Origin: Chitinimonas koreensis
Lineage (GTDB): Bacteria; Pseudomonadota; Gammaproteobacteria; Burkholderiales; Chitinimonadaceae
Reading direction: 5' to 3'
DNA: 64,000 bases
Assembly: GCF_014353015.1 (NCBI RefSeq)
Contig: NZ_CP060704.1
Location: 1,265,001-1,329,000 of the forward strand
Positions 8,130-17,384 of the stretch are shown piece by piece. Each line of letters opens with the position of its first letter. Position 1 is the first letter of the stretch. A program made the position numbers and the translations under genes. The notes under the pieces are model-generated. The model saw nothing but the letters and a program-made list of their open reading frames with translations. It made no database searches and was not told where the DNA came from.

Positions 8130-9713
8130 CTAAGCCAACCTGAACCGCTGCGTCGCCGCCGCCAGCCGTTCCGCGCCCTCGGCCAGCAGCGCCGCGTCGG
8201 CCTCGGTGTCGGCCATCGCGCTCGCGGTCTCCTGCGCCAAGCGGTTGATCTCGGCCACGTCGCCGGCGATCGCGGTGCCGGCGCGCGACTGCTCGACCGT
8301 CGCGTCGGCGATGCTGCGCATCATCCCGCGCACCCGGTCGACCGTGGTCTCCACCTCGTTCATCAAGGCCGCGATGGTCTCGGCCTGGGCCACCTCGGCC
8401 TCGGCGCGGTCGTGCGCGTCGTGCATCGCGGCGCGCGCGGTCGCCATGCTGTCCGACAGTCCGGCCAGGATGCGGCCGATCTCGCCGGTGGCGCCGGCGG
8501 TGCGCTCCGACAGCTTGCGCACCTCGTCGGCCACCACTGCGAAGCCGCGGCCGGCCTCGCCGGCGCGGGCCGCCTCGATGGCGGCGTTGAGCGCCAGCAG
8601 GTTGGTCTGGCTGGCGATCTCCTGGATCAGCGCGCTGACCGCGGTGACCCGGCCGGTCGCCTCGTCCAGCCGCAGCAGCGTCGCGGCGGCGCTGTCGACG
8701 CTGGTCTGCAGCGCGCGCATGTCGGCGAGCGAGACGGCGGTCTTCTCCTCGGCGCTGCGGGTCAGCTGGCTGGCGTCCTGCGCCGCCGCGGCGGCATCGC
8801 GGGCGAAGCCGGCCACGCTGTCGACCGAGACGCTCAGTTCCTCGACCGCGGCGCCGATATGGCCGACGTCCTCGCTCTGCTGCGCGGTATGGCCGCCGAC
8901 TCGGCCGGCGCGCTCGCCCAGCCGCAGCGTCTCGGCGCGGGTCCGCACCACCTCGTGGCCGACTTCGGCCAGCAGCCGGTTCAGCTCGGCCACGAAGCCG
9001 TTGAAGGCGGCGGCCAGCCGGCCCAGCTCGTCGCCCGATTCGGGCAGCCGGCGCGTCAGGTCGCCGGTCTTGAGGATGTCGGCCTCGGCCGCCATGGTCT
9101 CCAGCCGGCGCTTGAGCCGGCGGCCGAAGAAGGCCTGGAACACGATCACCACCACGGCGGCCAGGATCAGCGGGATCAGCACCGCGCGCAACACGCCCTC
9201 GATGCGATTGCCGATCGCCTCTCGCAGCGCGGCGGCGTTCGCCTTCTCGGCCGCCACCTGGCGGTCGAGCGATTCGATCATCGGCGCCAGCTGCAGCCCG
9301 TAGATCTGCTCGGGGATCGACATTGCATCCTGCGGGCTCGATTCGGCGATCTTGACCGCGCTCTGGAACTGCTTGAGGTATTCGCGCCAGTGGCCGGCCA
9401 GTTCGCCGTCGAGCTCGGCGGCCCGCTGCGGGCCTAGCAGCGGGCGCAGCGCGGCGGCGGCGGCCTGGATGTCGCGGTCGGCGGCGGCGAGCCGGCCGGC
9501 GGTCTCGGCCAGGATCGGATCGGCGCGCGACACCGACAGCGCGGTGGCCTTGACGTCGAGCAGCAGGTTGACGCTGCGCTGGCCGGCATCGTACTGGCCG
9601 AAGGTGGCGCGCACGCCGCCGAGCAGGTGGGCGGTGAGCAGCACCACCAGGCCGAGCGCGCCGGCGGTGAACAGGGTGAGCAGCAGCAGTTGTCGCGAGA
9701 GGGTGAGGCGCAT
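8130..9713 (-). CDS. Methyl-accepting chemotaxis protein
   Basis: 527 residues from the ATG at 9713 (MRLTLSRQLLLL). A first membrane segment covers about residues 8-31. A periplasmic helical ligand domain of about 150 residues lacks an obvious PAS or Cache signature and is probably a four-helix bundle. A second membrane segment (IPLILAAVVVIVFQAFF) is followed by a HAMP domain. The cytoplasmic signalling hairpin has the conserved tip EIASQTNLLALNAAIEAARA and GFAVVADEVRKLSERT. It would signal through CheA/CheW to the flagellar motor and be methylated by CheR, one of which is at 42.7 kb. The ligand is not predictable. A start nine codons upstream is possible. Confidence 0.93.
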   Translation of the reverse strand: MRLTLSRQLLLLTLFTAGALGLVVLLTAHLLGGVRATFGQYDAGQRSVNLLLDVKATALSVSRADPILAETAGRLAAADRDIQAAAAALRPLLGPQRAAELDGELAGHWREYLKQFQSAVKIAESSPQDAMSIPEQIYGLQLAPMIESLDRQVAAEKANAAALREAIGNRIEGVLRAVLIPLILAAVVVIVFQAFFGRRLKRRLETMAAEADILKTGDLTRRLPESGDELGRLAAAFNGFVAELNRLLAEVGHEVVRTRAETLRLGERAGRVGGHTAQQSEDVGHIGAAVEELSVSVDSVAGFARDAAAAAQDASQLTRSAEEKTAVSLADMRALQTSVDSAAATLLRLDEATGRVTAVSALIQEIASQTNLLALNAAIEAARAGEAGRGFAVVADEVRKLSERTAGATGEIGRILAGLSDSMATARAAMHDAHDRAEAEVAQAETIAALMNEVETTVDRVRGMMRSIADATVEQSRAGTAIAGDVAEINRLAQETASAMADTEADAALLAEGAERLAAATQRFRLA

Positions 9714-9902
9714 GGCGGTTCCGGAGGCAAAATCAGCCAACGATGATATGAAATCCCGATGACGCGGCCGTGACAGCGGCCCGGAGCGCTATCCGAATCA
9801 AGGGCTTGCGGCTGTGCCGGTCGACTGCGCGGCCCGCTGTATCTGCCGCGGCCGCGGCTTCGGCGGCATGCTGCCGGCACTTCCCGCCCGCTCCGCCGAT
9901 CC

Positions 9903-11126
9903 ATGACCGCCGCCCTGTCGCTCCGCTCGTTCCCGCTGGTCGCCCGCCTGTTCACGCTGCCGTCGATGGCCTGGATCCTGGCCGCCACCGCCTTCATCAA
10001 CCGCATGGGGGTGATGGCAAAGCTGTTCATGGCCATCTACCTGCGCGAGGCGCTGCACCTGCCGGTCGAGACCGTCGGCGTGCTGCTGGCGCTGTACGGC
10101 GCCGGCACGCTGACCGGCGCCTACGGCATGGGCGTGGCCAGCGACCACGTTCCGCCGCGCCGGCTGGCGGTCGGCGGCCTCGTCGCCTCGGGCCTGGGGC
10201 TGGTGCTGCTAGGCCAGGTCGAATCGCCGTGGCTGCTCGGCCTGCTGCTGTTCGCCAGCGGCGCGGCCGATGCCGGCTACCGGCCGGTGGTGCAGCGGCT
10301 GATCATGGAAGCCTGCACGCCCGAGGAGCGGCCGCGCGCGCAGTCGCTGCACCGGGTGGCGATCAACCTCGGCTTCTCGGTCGGCGGCTTCGCCGGCGGC
10401 ATGCTGGCCGGCTTCGACTACCGCTACGTATTCTGGCTCGATGCCGCCTCCTCGTTCGCCGCCGCCGGCTGGCTGTCCTATGCGCTGGCGCAGCTGGCCC
10501 CGCCGGCCACGCCGCGATCGGCCGCCGCGGCCGGGGCGGCGGCGGCCGGCGGGCTGGCCTCGCCCTACGGCGACCGCGCCTTCCTGCTGCTGCTGGCCGC
10601 CGCGCTGCCGCTGGGCATGATGTACGACCAGGTCAACGGCATGTACGGCCCCTACCTGCGCGAGCACCTGGCGCTGACGCCGGCCCAGGTCGGCTGGCAG
10701 CACGGCCTCAACGGCCTGATGGTCGGCCTGCTCCAGCTGCCACTGACGGCCTGGAGCCAGCGCTTCGGCCTTGGCCGGCAGATGCTGTGGGGCTGTGCGC
10801 TGATGGTGGCCGGCCTCGGCTGCCTGCCGCTGGCCGGCGGGGTGGCCGGCGTGATCCTGTCGACCGCGGTGTGGACGCTGGGCGAGATGCTGTGGATGCC
10901 GAGCGTGGGCGTGCTGGTGATGCAGCGCGCCGAGGGCCGCCGCAGCGGCCACTACTTCGGCCTGTATTCGGCGATGTGGAGCCTGTCGACCTTGTGCTCG
11001 CCGCTGGTGGCCAGCCAGATCTACGCGCGCCACGGCGGCGACGCGGTGTGGTGGACGGTGCTGGCGGCCGGCCTGCCGGCGATGCTGCTGCTGCAGCGGG
11101 CGGTGGGGCAGATGCTGCGCGACTAG
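9903..11126 (+). CDS. Major facilitator superfamily transporter
   Basis: 407 residues with about 12 hydrophobic helices. The MFS signature between helices 2 and 3 reads GVASDHVPPRRLAVGG, and the R/D-rich cytoplasmic loop occurs once per half. The middle loop is Ala/Gly-rich. It resembles the drug/sugar-efflux-like proton-coupled transporters, but no substrate can be read from the sequence. It is divergent from the chemotaxis gene and followed by REP repeats. ATG at 9903 is the first plausible start, without a strong ribosome-binding site. Confidence 0.85.
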   Translation: MTAALSLRSFPLVARLFTLPSMAWILAATAFINRMGVMAKLFMAIYLREALHLPVETVGVLLALYGAGTLTGAYGMGVASDHVPPRRLAVGGLVASGLGLVLLGQVESPWLLGLLLFASGAADAGYRPVVQRLIMEACTPEERPRAQSLHRVAINLGFSVGGFAGGMLAGFDYRYVFWLDAASSFAAAGWLSYALAQLAPPATPRSAAAAGAAAAGGLASPYGDRAFLLLLAAALPLGMMYDQVNGMYGPYLREHLALTPAQVGWQHGLNGLMVGLLQLPLTAWSQRFGLGRQMLWGCALMVAGLGCLPLAGGVAGVILSTAVWTLGEMLWMPSVGVLVMQRAEGRRSGHYFGLYSAMWSLSTLCSPLVASQIYARHGGDAVWWTVLAAGLPAMLLLQRAVGQMLRD

Positions 11127-11146
11127 CGCCGCGGACGATGGGATCG

Positions 11147-11300
11147 GCAGGAGCGGCTTCGGCCGCGAATGGTCGTTGCGTCCACGACGGCTGTTCGCGG
11201 CTGAAGCCGCTCCTACATGGATGGATGAGGCCGTAGGTCGGGCTTCACGCCCGACTGCGCGTTGAATCGACGGCGCTGTCGGGCGTGAAGCCCGGCCGAC
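11147..11300. repeat. REP family A pair followed by REP family B pair
   Basis: Family A arms lie at 11147-11170 and 11193-11216 (GCAGGAGCGGCTTCGGCCGC and inverse). Family B arms lie at 11233-11255 and 11278-11300 (GTAGGTCGGGCTTCACGCCC and inverse). Two distinct REP families are stacked head to tail between convergent genes. Confidence 0.85.
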
Positions 11301-11390
11301 CAGAGGCCGACCTGCCGAGGATTCGTGGCGGGAATCGACGCGCCGATATCGGTAATCGCGCCGGCCAGCCCTACCGCCGGGTGATGCTGA

Positions 11391-13640
11391 TCACCCCGGC
11401 ACCTGTCGCACGTGCTCCATCACCCGCCGCAGCCCCTGCGCATCGCGGATCTCGAGCGTGAAGCGCATGCGGGCGATCTGGTGGCGCGTCATGGTGTGGG
11501 CCGCCGTCACGTTGATCTTGTCGCGCGAGAACAGGTCGGAGATGTCGCGCAAGAGGCTCGGCCGGTCGTGCGCCTCGATCTCGACGTCGGCGGCGAACAC
11601 CTGGCCGTGGCCGCCGAGCGTGAACTTCTGCCCCCAGTCGGCGGTGATCAGCCGCTCCGGCGCGTTCTTCGACAGCCGCGCCAGCGTGGCGCAGTCGCGC
11701 CGGTGGATGCTGATGCCGCGGCCCTTGGTGACGAAGCCGATCACCGGATCGGGCGGCACCGGCTTGCAGCAGCGCGCCAGCAGCGTCATCAGCTTGTCGA
11801 CGCCCTCGATCAGGATGCCTTCGCCGCGCGTGTCGGCGCGCGCCTGCTTGACGATGTCGCCGGCCTCGACCGGCTGCTCGACCGGCGGCGGCGCCAGGGC
11901 CAGCGCCAGGTCGCGCGAGGTGACCTCGTTCTGGCCGATGGCGGCCAGCAGGTCGTCCAGCCGCTTGAAGTGCAGCTTCTCGGCCAGCTCGTCGAGGTTC
12001 GGGTGGGTGCCCGAGCGCGCGATCTCCTTGTCGAGGATCGCGCGGCCGGTCTCGATCGCGATGTCGAGGTTCTGCTGGCGCAGCCAGTGGCGCACCTTCT
12101 GGATCGCGCGGTGGCTCTTCAGATAGCCCTGGTGCAGCCAGTCGATGCTCGGCCCGCCTTCCTTGGCGGCCAGGATCTCGACGCGCTGGCCGGTCTCCAG
12201 CGGCGTGTCGAGCGTGACGATATGGCCGTCGACCTTGGCGCCGCGGCAGCGGTGGCCGAGGTCGGTATGCAGGTGGTAGGCGAAGTCGACCGGGGTGGCG
12301 CCCTTGGGCAGCGCGATCACCCGGCCGGCCGGCGTCAGCGCGTAGATGCTGTCGTCGAACAGCTCGGCCTTGAACGCCTCGGCCACCGCGGTCTGCTGGC
12401 TCATGTCCTCGCGCCAGTCGAGCAGCTGGCGCAGCCAGGCGATCTTCTCCTCGTAGCGCGCGTCGCCGGCGCCGCCCTCCTTGTAGCGCCAGTGCGCCGC
12501 CACGCCGTACTCGGCGTGCTCGTGCATCTCGAAGGTGCGGATCTGCACCTCGAGCGCCTTGTCGTTCGGGCCGACCACCACGGTATGCAGGCTGCGGTAG
12601 AAATTGCCCTTGGGATGGCTGATGTAGTCGTCGAACTCGCCCGGGATCGGCTGCCAGATGTGGTGCACCACGCCGAGCGCGGTGTAGCAGGCCGGGATGC
12701 TGTCGACCAGCACGCGGATCGCGCGGATGTCGTACAGCTCGGCGAAGTCGAGCTTCTTCTGCTGCATCTTCTTGTAGATGCTGAAGATGTGCTTGGGCCG
12801 GCCCATCAGGTCGGCCTTGATGCCCTGCGCCAGCAGCGCCTCGCGCAGCGTGGCGATCGATTCGGCGATGAAGTTCTCGCGGTCGACCCGCTTCTCGTCG
12901 AGCAGGCCGGCGATCTTCTTGTAGAGGGCCGGCTCGAGGAAGCGGAAGCCGAGGTCTTCCAGTTCCCACTTGATCTGCCAGACGCCGAGCCGGTTGGCCA
13001 GCGGGGCGAACAGGTCGAGCGTCTCGCGCGCGATCGGCCGCCGCACCGATTCCTCGCACTTGGCCAGGTAGTGCATGGTCTGGGTGCGCCAGGCCAGCTT
13101 GATCAGCACCACCCGGATGTCCTCGACCATCGCCAGCAACATCTTGCGCACGGTCTCGATCTGCTGCTGCGCGTCTTCCTTGCGGCCGGTCTCGACGTGG
13201 GCCAGCGCCGACATCTTGCGCACCTTGCTGACGCCGTCGACCAGCTTGGCCACCGTCTCGCCGAAGCGCGCGGCGATCTGGGCGTGGGCGTCGGGCAGGT
13301 AGTCGGGCGCGCAGAACAGCAGCGTGGCCACCACCGCCTCGGCCGACAGGCGCAGGTCGGCGACGATGCTGGCGGCCGCCACCGCGTGCGGATAGATCGG
13401 CGCATGGATCGGCGGGTAGGTCTTGCCGGCGTACAGCGCGGCCGACCATTCCATGGCCGAGGCGAGCAGGCGCAGCTCGTCGGGGTTGAAGCGGTCGGCC
13501 AGCCGGGCCAGCCAGCCCTTGGGGTCGGCAGCTTCGGCGACGGAGACGGCGAGGGGCGGGTGGGAGCGACCATGGCCGCGATTATGCCACGCGGCCGTGC
13601 ACGGGCCGGCCGGCGGCTGCGGGCTCGATGGCGCGGCCAT
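11391..13640 (-). CDS. relA: GTP pyrophosphokinase RelA
   Basis: 749 residues, as E. coli RelA (744). It makes (p)ppGpp from ATP and GTP/GDP on stalled ribosomes. The N-terminal HD-like domain lacks the HD and EDT motifs of hydrolases (FCAPDYLPDA instead), so it should be hydrolase-dead. The synthetase domain has the acidic GEFDDY motif typical of monofunctional RelA, then SLHTVVVGP and EVQIRTFEMHEHAEYGVAAHW. TGS (VIALPKGATPVDFAYHLHTD), a helical part, the zinc-finger Cys region LARCCKPVPPDPVIGF and an ACT/RRM domain follow. The ATG at 13640 starts 52 nt upstream-opposed to the iron-regulated promoter at 13676; no other in-frame start fits. Confidence 0.95.
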   Translation of the reverse strand: MAAPSSPQPPAGPCTAAWHNRGHGRSHPPLAVSVAEAADPKGWLARLADRFNPDELRLLASAMEWSAALYAGKTYPPIHAPIYPHAVAAASIVADLRLSAEAVVATLLFCAPDYLPDAHAQIAARFGETVAKLVDGVSKVRKMSALAHVETGRKEDAQQQIETVRKMLLAMVEDIRVVLIKLAWRTQTMHYLAKCEESVRRPIARETLDLFAPLANRLGVWQIKWELEDLGFRFLEPALYKKIAGLLDEKRVDRENFIAESIATLREALLAQGIKADLMGRPKHIFSIYKKMQQKKLDFAELYDIRAIRVLVDSIPACYTALGVVHHIWQPIPGEFDDYISHPKGNFYRSLHTVVVGPNDKALEVQIRTFEMHEHAEYGVAAHWRYKEGGAGDARYEEKIAWLRQLLDWREDMSQQTAVAEAFKAELFDDSIYALTPAGRVIALPKGATPVDFAYHLHTDLGHRCRGAKVDGHIVTLDTPLETGQRVEILAAKEGGPSIDWLHQGYLKSHRAIQKVRHWLRQQNLDIAIETGRAILDKEIARSGTHPNLDELAEKLHFKRLDDLLAAIGQNEVTSRDLALALAPPPVEQPVEAGDIVKQARADTRGEGILIEGVDKLMTLLARCCKPVPPDPVIGFVTKGRGISIHRRDCATLARLSKNAPERLITADWGQKFTLGGHGQVFAADVEIEAHDRPSLLRDISDLFSRDKINVTAAHTMTRHQIARMRFTLEIRDAQGLRRVMEHVRQVPG

Positions 13641-13675
13641 ACAGATACAAATAAAAATAGTTCTCAAATAAGTTT

Positions 13676-13705
13676 GCAAATGAGAATTCTTATCGTTAAT
13701 ATTCG
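13676..13705 (+). promoter_or_regulatory. Fur-box promoter upstream of the fiu locus
   Basis: GCAAATGAGAATTCTTATC at 13676-13694 matches 14 of 19 positions of the Fur consensus GATAATGATAATCATTATC. It lies between a possible -35 TTGCAA (13674-13679) and a possible -10 TAATAT at about 13697-13702, spacing 17. Fur with iron would occlude this promoter. A further inverted repeat, TTCTCA at 13661 with TGAGAA at 13681, overlaps it. The predicted start is near 13709. Confidence 0.7.
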
Positions 13706-13708
13706 TTG

Positions 13709-13883
13709 CATCTGCTGCAAGGGTCTCGGCGGTTGCGATCGGGAAGCGAATTGTTGGGATTGCGCAGTGGAGCAGGGCGGCCTGTGGTTCCTCGACCATG
13801 CGGCGCGCTGCGGGGATCGCTTCGATCCCCTGTGTCACCACCCAGTACGGTTTACCGGCCCCCCACGGGGCCGGCCTTTTTTT
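13709..13883 (+). ncRNA. Candidate Fur-regulated small RNA or attenuated leader of fiu
   Basis: Downstream of the Fur-box promoter, about 175 nt contain no convincing gene but two strong hairpins: GGGGATC/GATCCCC at 13812-13830 and an intrinsic terminator at 13855-13883. The fiu start codon lies another 234 nt beyond the terminator, in G+C-rich DNA with no visible promoter. Either a short iron-repressed RNA ends here (the RyhB/NrrF arrangement) or fiu needs read-through of the terminator. The RNA start is predicted, not observed. Confidence 0.45.
13855..13883 (+). terminator. Strong intrinsic terminator inside the fiu leader
   Basis: CCGGCCCC at 13855-13862, loop CCAC, GGGGCCGG at 13867-13874, then CC and seven T at 13877-13883. 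The 8-bp perfect stem plus T run is as good as any terminator in the window, yet it lies upstream of fiu rather than after a gene. Confidence 0.8.
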
Positions 13884-14116
13884 GCCTGCGCCGCGCGCGG
13901 GCGCACGAAGACAGAGATCGCGCCGCCCTGCGCGCGCGACGAGCGGACGAAGGCGCCGATCCCTCGGCGAGCCTTCGCGGTGGAGGAGCCGCCCGGCGGG
14001 CGGCGACCAGGACATGGAACGGCAGCTGCCCCGCGGCGCATTCGCACGGCGAGCGCGCAGGGCAAGGCCGGCAGATTCGCAACACCGACATACCAACCTC
14101 AGGGAGTGTTATCCAG

Positions 14117-16395
14117 ATGGCTTACATCACCAGCAAGAAACACGGCGACAGCACGCGGCTGAAGTCCTCCGCGCTCGCCTCGGCGCTGCTCCTGGCCCTG
14201 CCGGCCGGCGCGATGGCCGCCGAGTCCGAGACCGTGCTTCCGACGGTCGACGTCAAGGCGCAGGCCGAACAGCCGGCCTACAAGGCCGAGCGCGTCAGCT
14301 CGCCCAAGCAGACCCAGCCGCTGGTCGATACCCCCCAGACCTTCACCGTGGTGAAGAAGGAAATCCTGCAGGAACAGGCCGCCGCCACGCTGTCCGAAGC
14401 GCTGCGCAACACCCCCGGCATCACCATGCTGCTGGGCGAGAACGGCAACACCGCCACCGGCGACTCGATCTTCATGCGCGGCTTCGACACCCAGGCAGCA
14501 TCTTCGTCGACGGCGTGCGCGACCTCGGCTCGATCAGCCGCGACACCTTCAACACCGAACAGGTCGAGATCGCCAAGGGCCCGGCCGGCGCCGACTACGG
14601 CCGCGGCGCGGCCTCGGGCTACGTCAACCTGGTGTCCAAGAACGCCCAGGCCGACGACTTCACCGGCGGTGCCGCCGGCTTCGGCAGCGGCGACTACAAG
14701 CGCGTGACCGCCGACATCAACCGCAAGCTGGGCTTCGAAGGCGCGGCCTTCCGCCTGAACCTGATGAAGCAGGACGCCGGCGTGGCCGGCCGCGACGAGG
14801 TGAAGAACGACCGCTGGGGCGTCGCGCCCTCGCTGGCCTTCGGCCTCGACGGCCCGACCCGCGCCTACTTCAACCTGCTGCACATCAAGCAGGACAACCG
14901 TCCGGACGGCGGCGTGCCGACCGTGGGCCTCGACGGCTTCTACAACGCCGCCTTCGACACCGGCGGCGCGCAGGCGGGCAAGGTGCCGGCCAAGGTCGAC
15001 AGCAGCAACTTCTACGGCTCGCTCGGCGATTTCGATACCGTCACCGCCGACATGTTCACCGCCCGCTTCGAGCACGACTTCGCCCAGGGCATCACGCTGC
15101 GCAACACCTCGCGCTACGGCAAGTCGAGCCAGCAATACGTGCTGACCGGCGTCAACGCGCCGAACTTCACCAATGCCAACCCGGCCCTGTGGACCGTGGC
15201 GCGCACCCGCCAGGGCAAGGACCAGGACAACACCGTCCTGACCAACCAGACCAACCTGACGGCCGAATTCGCCACCGGCGCCGTCAAGCACTCGGTCAGC
15301 GCCGGCATCGAGTTCATCTACGAGAAGCAGGCCGCCTACACCCAGGCCGGCGTCGGCACCCAGGCCGCCGCCAACCTGTACAACCCGAGCGTGAACGACA
15401 CCTTCATCCCGGTGCGGCCGACCGGCGCCATGAGCAAGGGCGACACCGCCACCGCCGGCATCTACGTGTTCGACACGCTGAAGTTCGGCGACCGCTTCCA
15501 GCTCAACGGCGGCCTGCGCGTCGACCACTACAAGACCGAGAGCGAGTCGGTGTCGCTGTCGACCGCGGCCAACAATCCGACCCTGCCGGTCGGCACCCTG
15601 GTCGGCTCCGCGCTGTCCGGCTCGGACAACCTGGTCAGCTGGAAGATCGGCGCGCTGTACAAGCCGGCCGCCAACGGCAGCGTCTACGCCTCCTACGCCA
15701 CCTCGCAGCAGCCCCCGGGCGGCGCCAACTTCGCGCTGAACGCCAGCGCCAACAACATCAACAACCCGAACGTCGATCCGCAGGAAGGCAGCAACATCGA
15801 GCTCGGCACCAAGTGGGACCTGCTGGGCAACAAGCTGGCGGTGACCGCGGCGCTGTTCCGCAGCGAGAACAAGAACGAGATCGTCACCAACGCCTCGACC
15901 AACGAGACCACCCAGGTCGGCAAGCGCCGCGTCGAAGGCGTCGAGCTCGGCGTGGCCGGCATCGTCACCCAGAACTGGCAGATCAGCGCCGGCCTCGCCT
16001 ACATGGACCCGAAGATCAGCAAGGGTTCGACCGGCGGCAACAGCCCGACCGACGGCGGCGTGATCCAGTGGTCGCCCAAGCTGACCTTCACCAGCTGGAC
16101 CACCTACAAGCTGCCGTTCGGCCTGACCATCGGCGGCGGCGCCCGCTACGTCGACTCGGTGACGCGTTCGAGCAGCACGATCGCCAATCCGGCCAAGACC
16201 AACATGCTGAACGGCCCGGACTACTGGGTGTTCGACGCGATGGCGGCCTACGAGATCAACAAGAACGTCAACCTGCAGCTCAACGTGTACAACCTCGCCG
16301 ACAAGGAATACATCGGCAGCCTGAACAACAGCGGTGCCCGCTACAGCCCCGGCACGCCGCGTTCGGCCCGCCTGACCGCCAACTTCCTGTACTGA
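14117..16395 (+). CDS. fiu: TonB-dependent catecholate siderophore receptor, Fiu-like (one missing base)
   Basis: About 759 residues after restoring one G near 14494. As written, frame 1 ends in nonsense after MRGFDTQ and the receptor resumes with SIFVDGVRDLGSISRDTF. It has a signal peptide to about AMAAES, a plug domain (ETVLPTVDV TonB-box region, PQTFTVVKKEILQEQAA, LRNTPGITMLLGENGN) and a 22-strand barrel ending in SARLTANFLY with terminal aromatic. The plug motif GENGNTATGDSIFMRGFDT and later ATSQQPPGGANFAL strongly resemble E. coli Fiu. It would import ferric catechol or monomeric catecholates across the outer membrane with TonB energy. AGGGAG precedes the ATG. It lies downstream of a Fur box and upstream of piuC, as fiu-ybiX in E. 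coli. Confidence 0.92.
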
Positions 16396-16424
16396 TCTCG
16401 CGATCCGTCCGGGAACGCCCAGGC

Positions 16425-16451
16425 AACCCCTCCCGCCCGGGAGGGGTTTTT
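16425..16451 (+). terminator. Intrinsic terminator after fiu
   Basis: AACCCCTCCCGCCCGGGAGG with GGTTTTT forms a stem (CCCCTCCC/GGGAGGGG) and T run between the fiu stop at 16395 and piuC. It suggests that piuC is only partly co-transcribed with fiu. Confidence 0.75.
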
Positions 16452-16472
16452 CCGTTCGCGAGGACATCCATC

Positions 16473-17153
16473 ATGATGCTGCACATCCCCGAGGTCCTGA
16501 GCCGCGCCCAGGTGGCCGAATTCCGCCGGCTGCTGGCCGAGGCCGACTGGCAGGACGGCCGCGCCACGGTCGGCGAGCAGGGCGCGCGCGTGAAGCGCAA
16601 CCGCCAGCTGCCGGTCGACACGCCGCTGGCGCGCCAGCTCGGCGAGACCATCCTCAAGGCGCTGTACGCCAACCCGACCTTCGTCTCGGCCACGCTGCCG
16701 CTGCGCACCGTGCCGCCGCTGTTCAACTGCTACGAGGGCGGCGAGCACTACGGCCTGCACGTCGACGGCGCGGTGCGCGCGGTACCGGGCACGACCCAGA
16801 GCCTGCGCACCGACGTCTCCTCGACGCTGTTCCTGTGCGACCCCGACGAGTACGACGGCGGCGAGCTGGTGGTGGTCGACACCTACGGCAGCCACGAGGT
16901 CAAGCTGCCGGCCGGCGACCTGATCGTCTACCCGTCGACCAGCCTGCACCGGGTCGAGCCGGTCACCCGCGGCGCGCGCATCTGCTCGTTCTTCTGGACC
17001 CAGAGCATGGTGCGCGACGATGCCCGCCGCGCCATGCTGTTCGAGCTGGACCAGACCATCCAGTCGCTGCGCGGCCGCCATGGCGACGGCGAGGAGACGG
17101 TGGCGCTGACCGGGCACTATCACAATCTGGTGCGGATGTGGGCGGAGATGTGA
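16473..17153 (+). CDS. piuC: PiuC/YbiX-type Fe(II)/2-oxoglutarate dioxygenase
   Basis: 226 residues (two adjacent ATGs at 16473 and 16476). It is a double-stranded beta-helix dioxygenase with the iron triad H-x-D...H visible as YGLHVDGAV (about residue 95) and SLHRVEPVTRGARICSFFW (about residue 155), the latter also giving the 2-oxoglutarate Arg. NCYEGGEHY is the family hallmark. Genes of this family nearly always sit beside Fiu/PiuA receptors; their substrate is unproven, possibly linked to use of catecholate siderophores. Its place after fiu, in the iron region, supports iron-controlled expression. Confidence 0.92.
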   Translation: MMLHIPEVLSRAQVAEFRRLLAEADWQDGRATVGEQGARVKRNRQLPVDTPLARQLGETILKALYANPTFVSATLPLRTVPPLFNCYEGGEHYGLHVDGAVRAVPGTTQSLRTDVSSTLFLCDPDEYDGGELVVVDTYGSHEVKLPAGDLIVYPSTSLHRVEPVTRGARICSFFWTQSMVRDDARRAMLFELDQTIQSLRGRHGDGEETVALTGHYHNLVRMWAEM

Positions 17154-17158
17154 AGGGG

Positions 17159-17352
17159 TGAGAGGGGTGAGGCATGAGGGGTGAGGTGTAACCCCATCCC
17201 CTCCCAACCTCCCCCTTTGAAGGGGGAGGAGCAGGGCGCGCCGAATTCAATCGTCGGTGAACGTCAGACCTGTCGCCATGCGGCTCCCTCCCTTCAAGGG
17301 AGGGCTGGGGTGGGGATGGGTTACACCTCACCCCTCACGCCTCACCCCTCAC
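17159..17352. repeat. Long imperfect palindrome (about 70-bp arms)
   Basis: The left arm (17159-17230; GGGGTGAGGTGTAACCCCAT then CCTCCCCCTTTGAAGGGGG) is repeated inverted in the right arm (17285-17352; CTCCCTTCAAGGGAGGG then ATGGGTTACACCTCACCCC), with about 50 unique bases in the centre. Each arm contains its own small palindrome TTGAAGG/CCTTCAA. It resembles non-autonomous palindromic repeats spread between genes in many proteobacteria. No coding content. Confidence 0.75.
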
Positions 17353-17384
17353 ACGACCTACCCTCTTCACCCGCCGTCCGCTCA

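Noticed and set aside
13641..14096. N-terminal extension of relA by 150 codons
   Set aside because: The extension crosses the Fur-box promoter and the terminator, has low-complexity composition, and RelA already has its usual length from 13640.
14278..16467. Long open frames opposite fiu, and others opposite lon and gltX
   Set aside because: High G+C gives long antisense frames. None has a ribosome-binding site or a recognisable domain.
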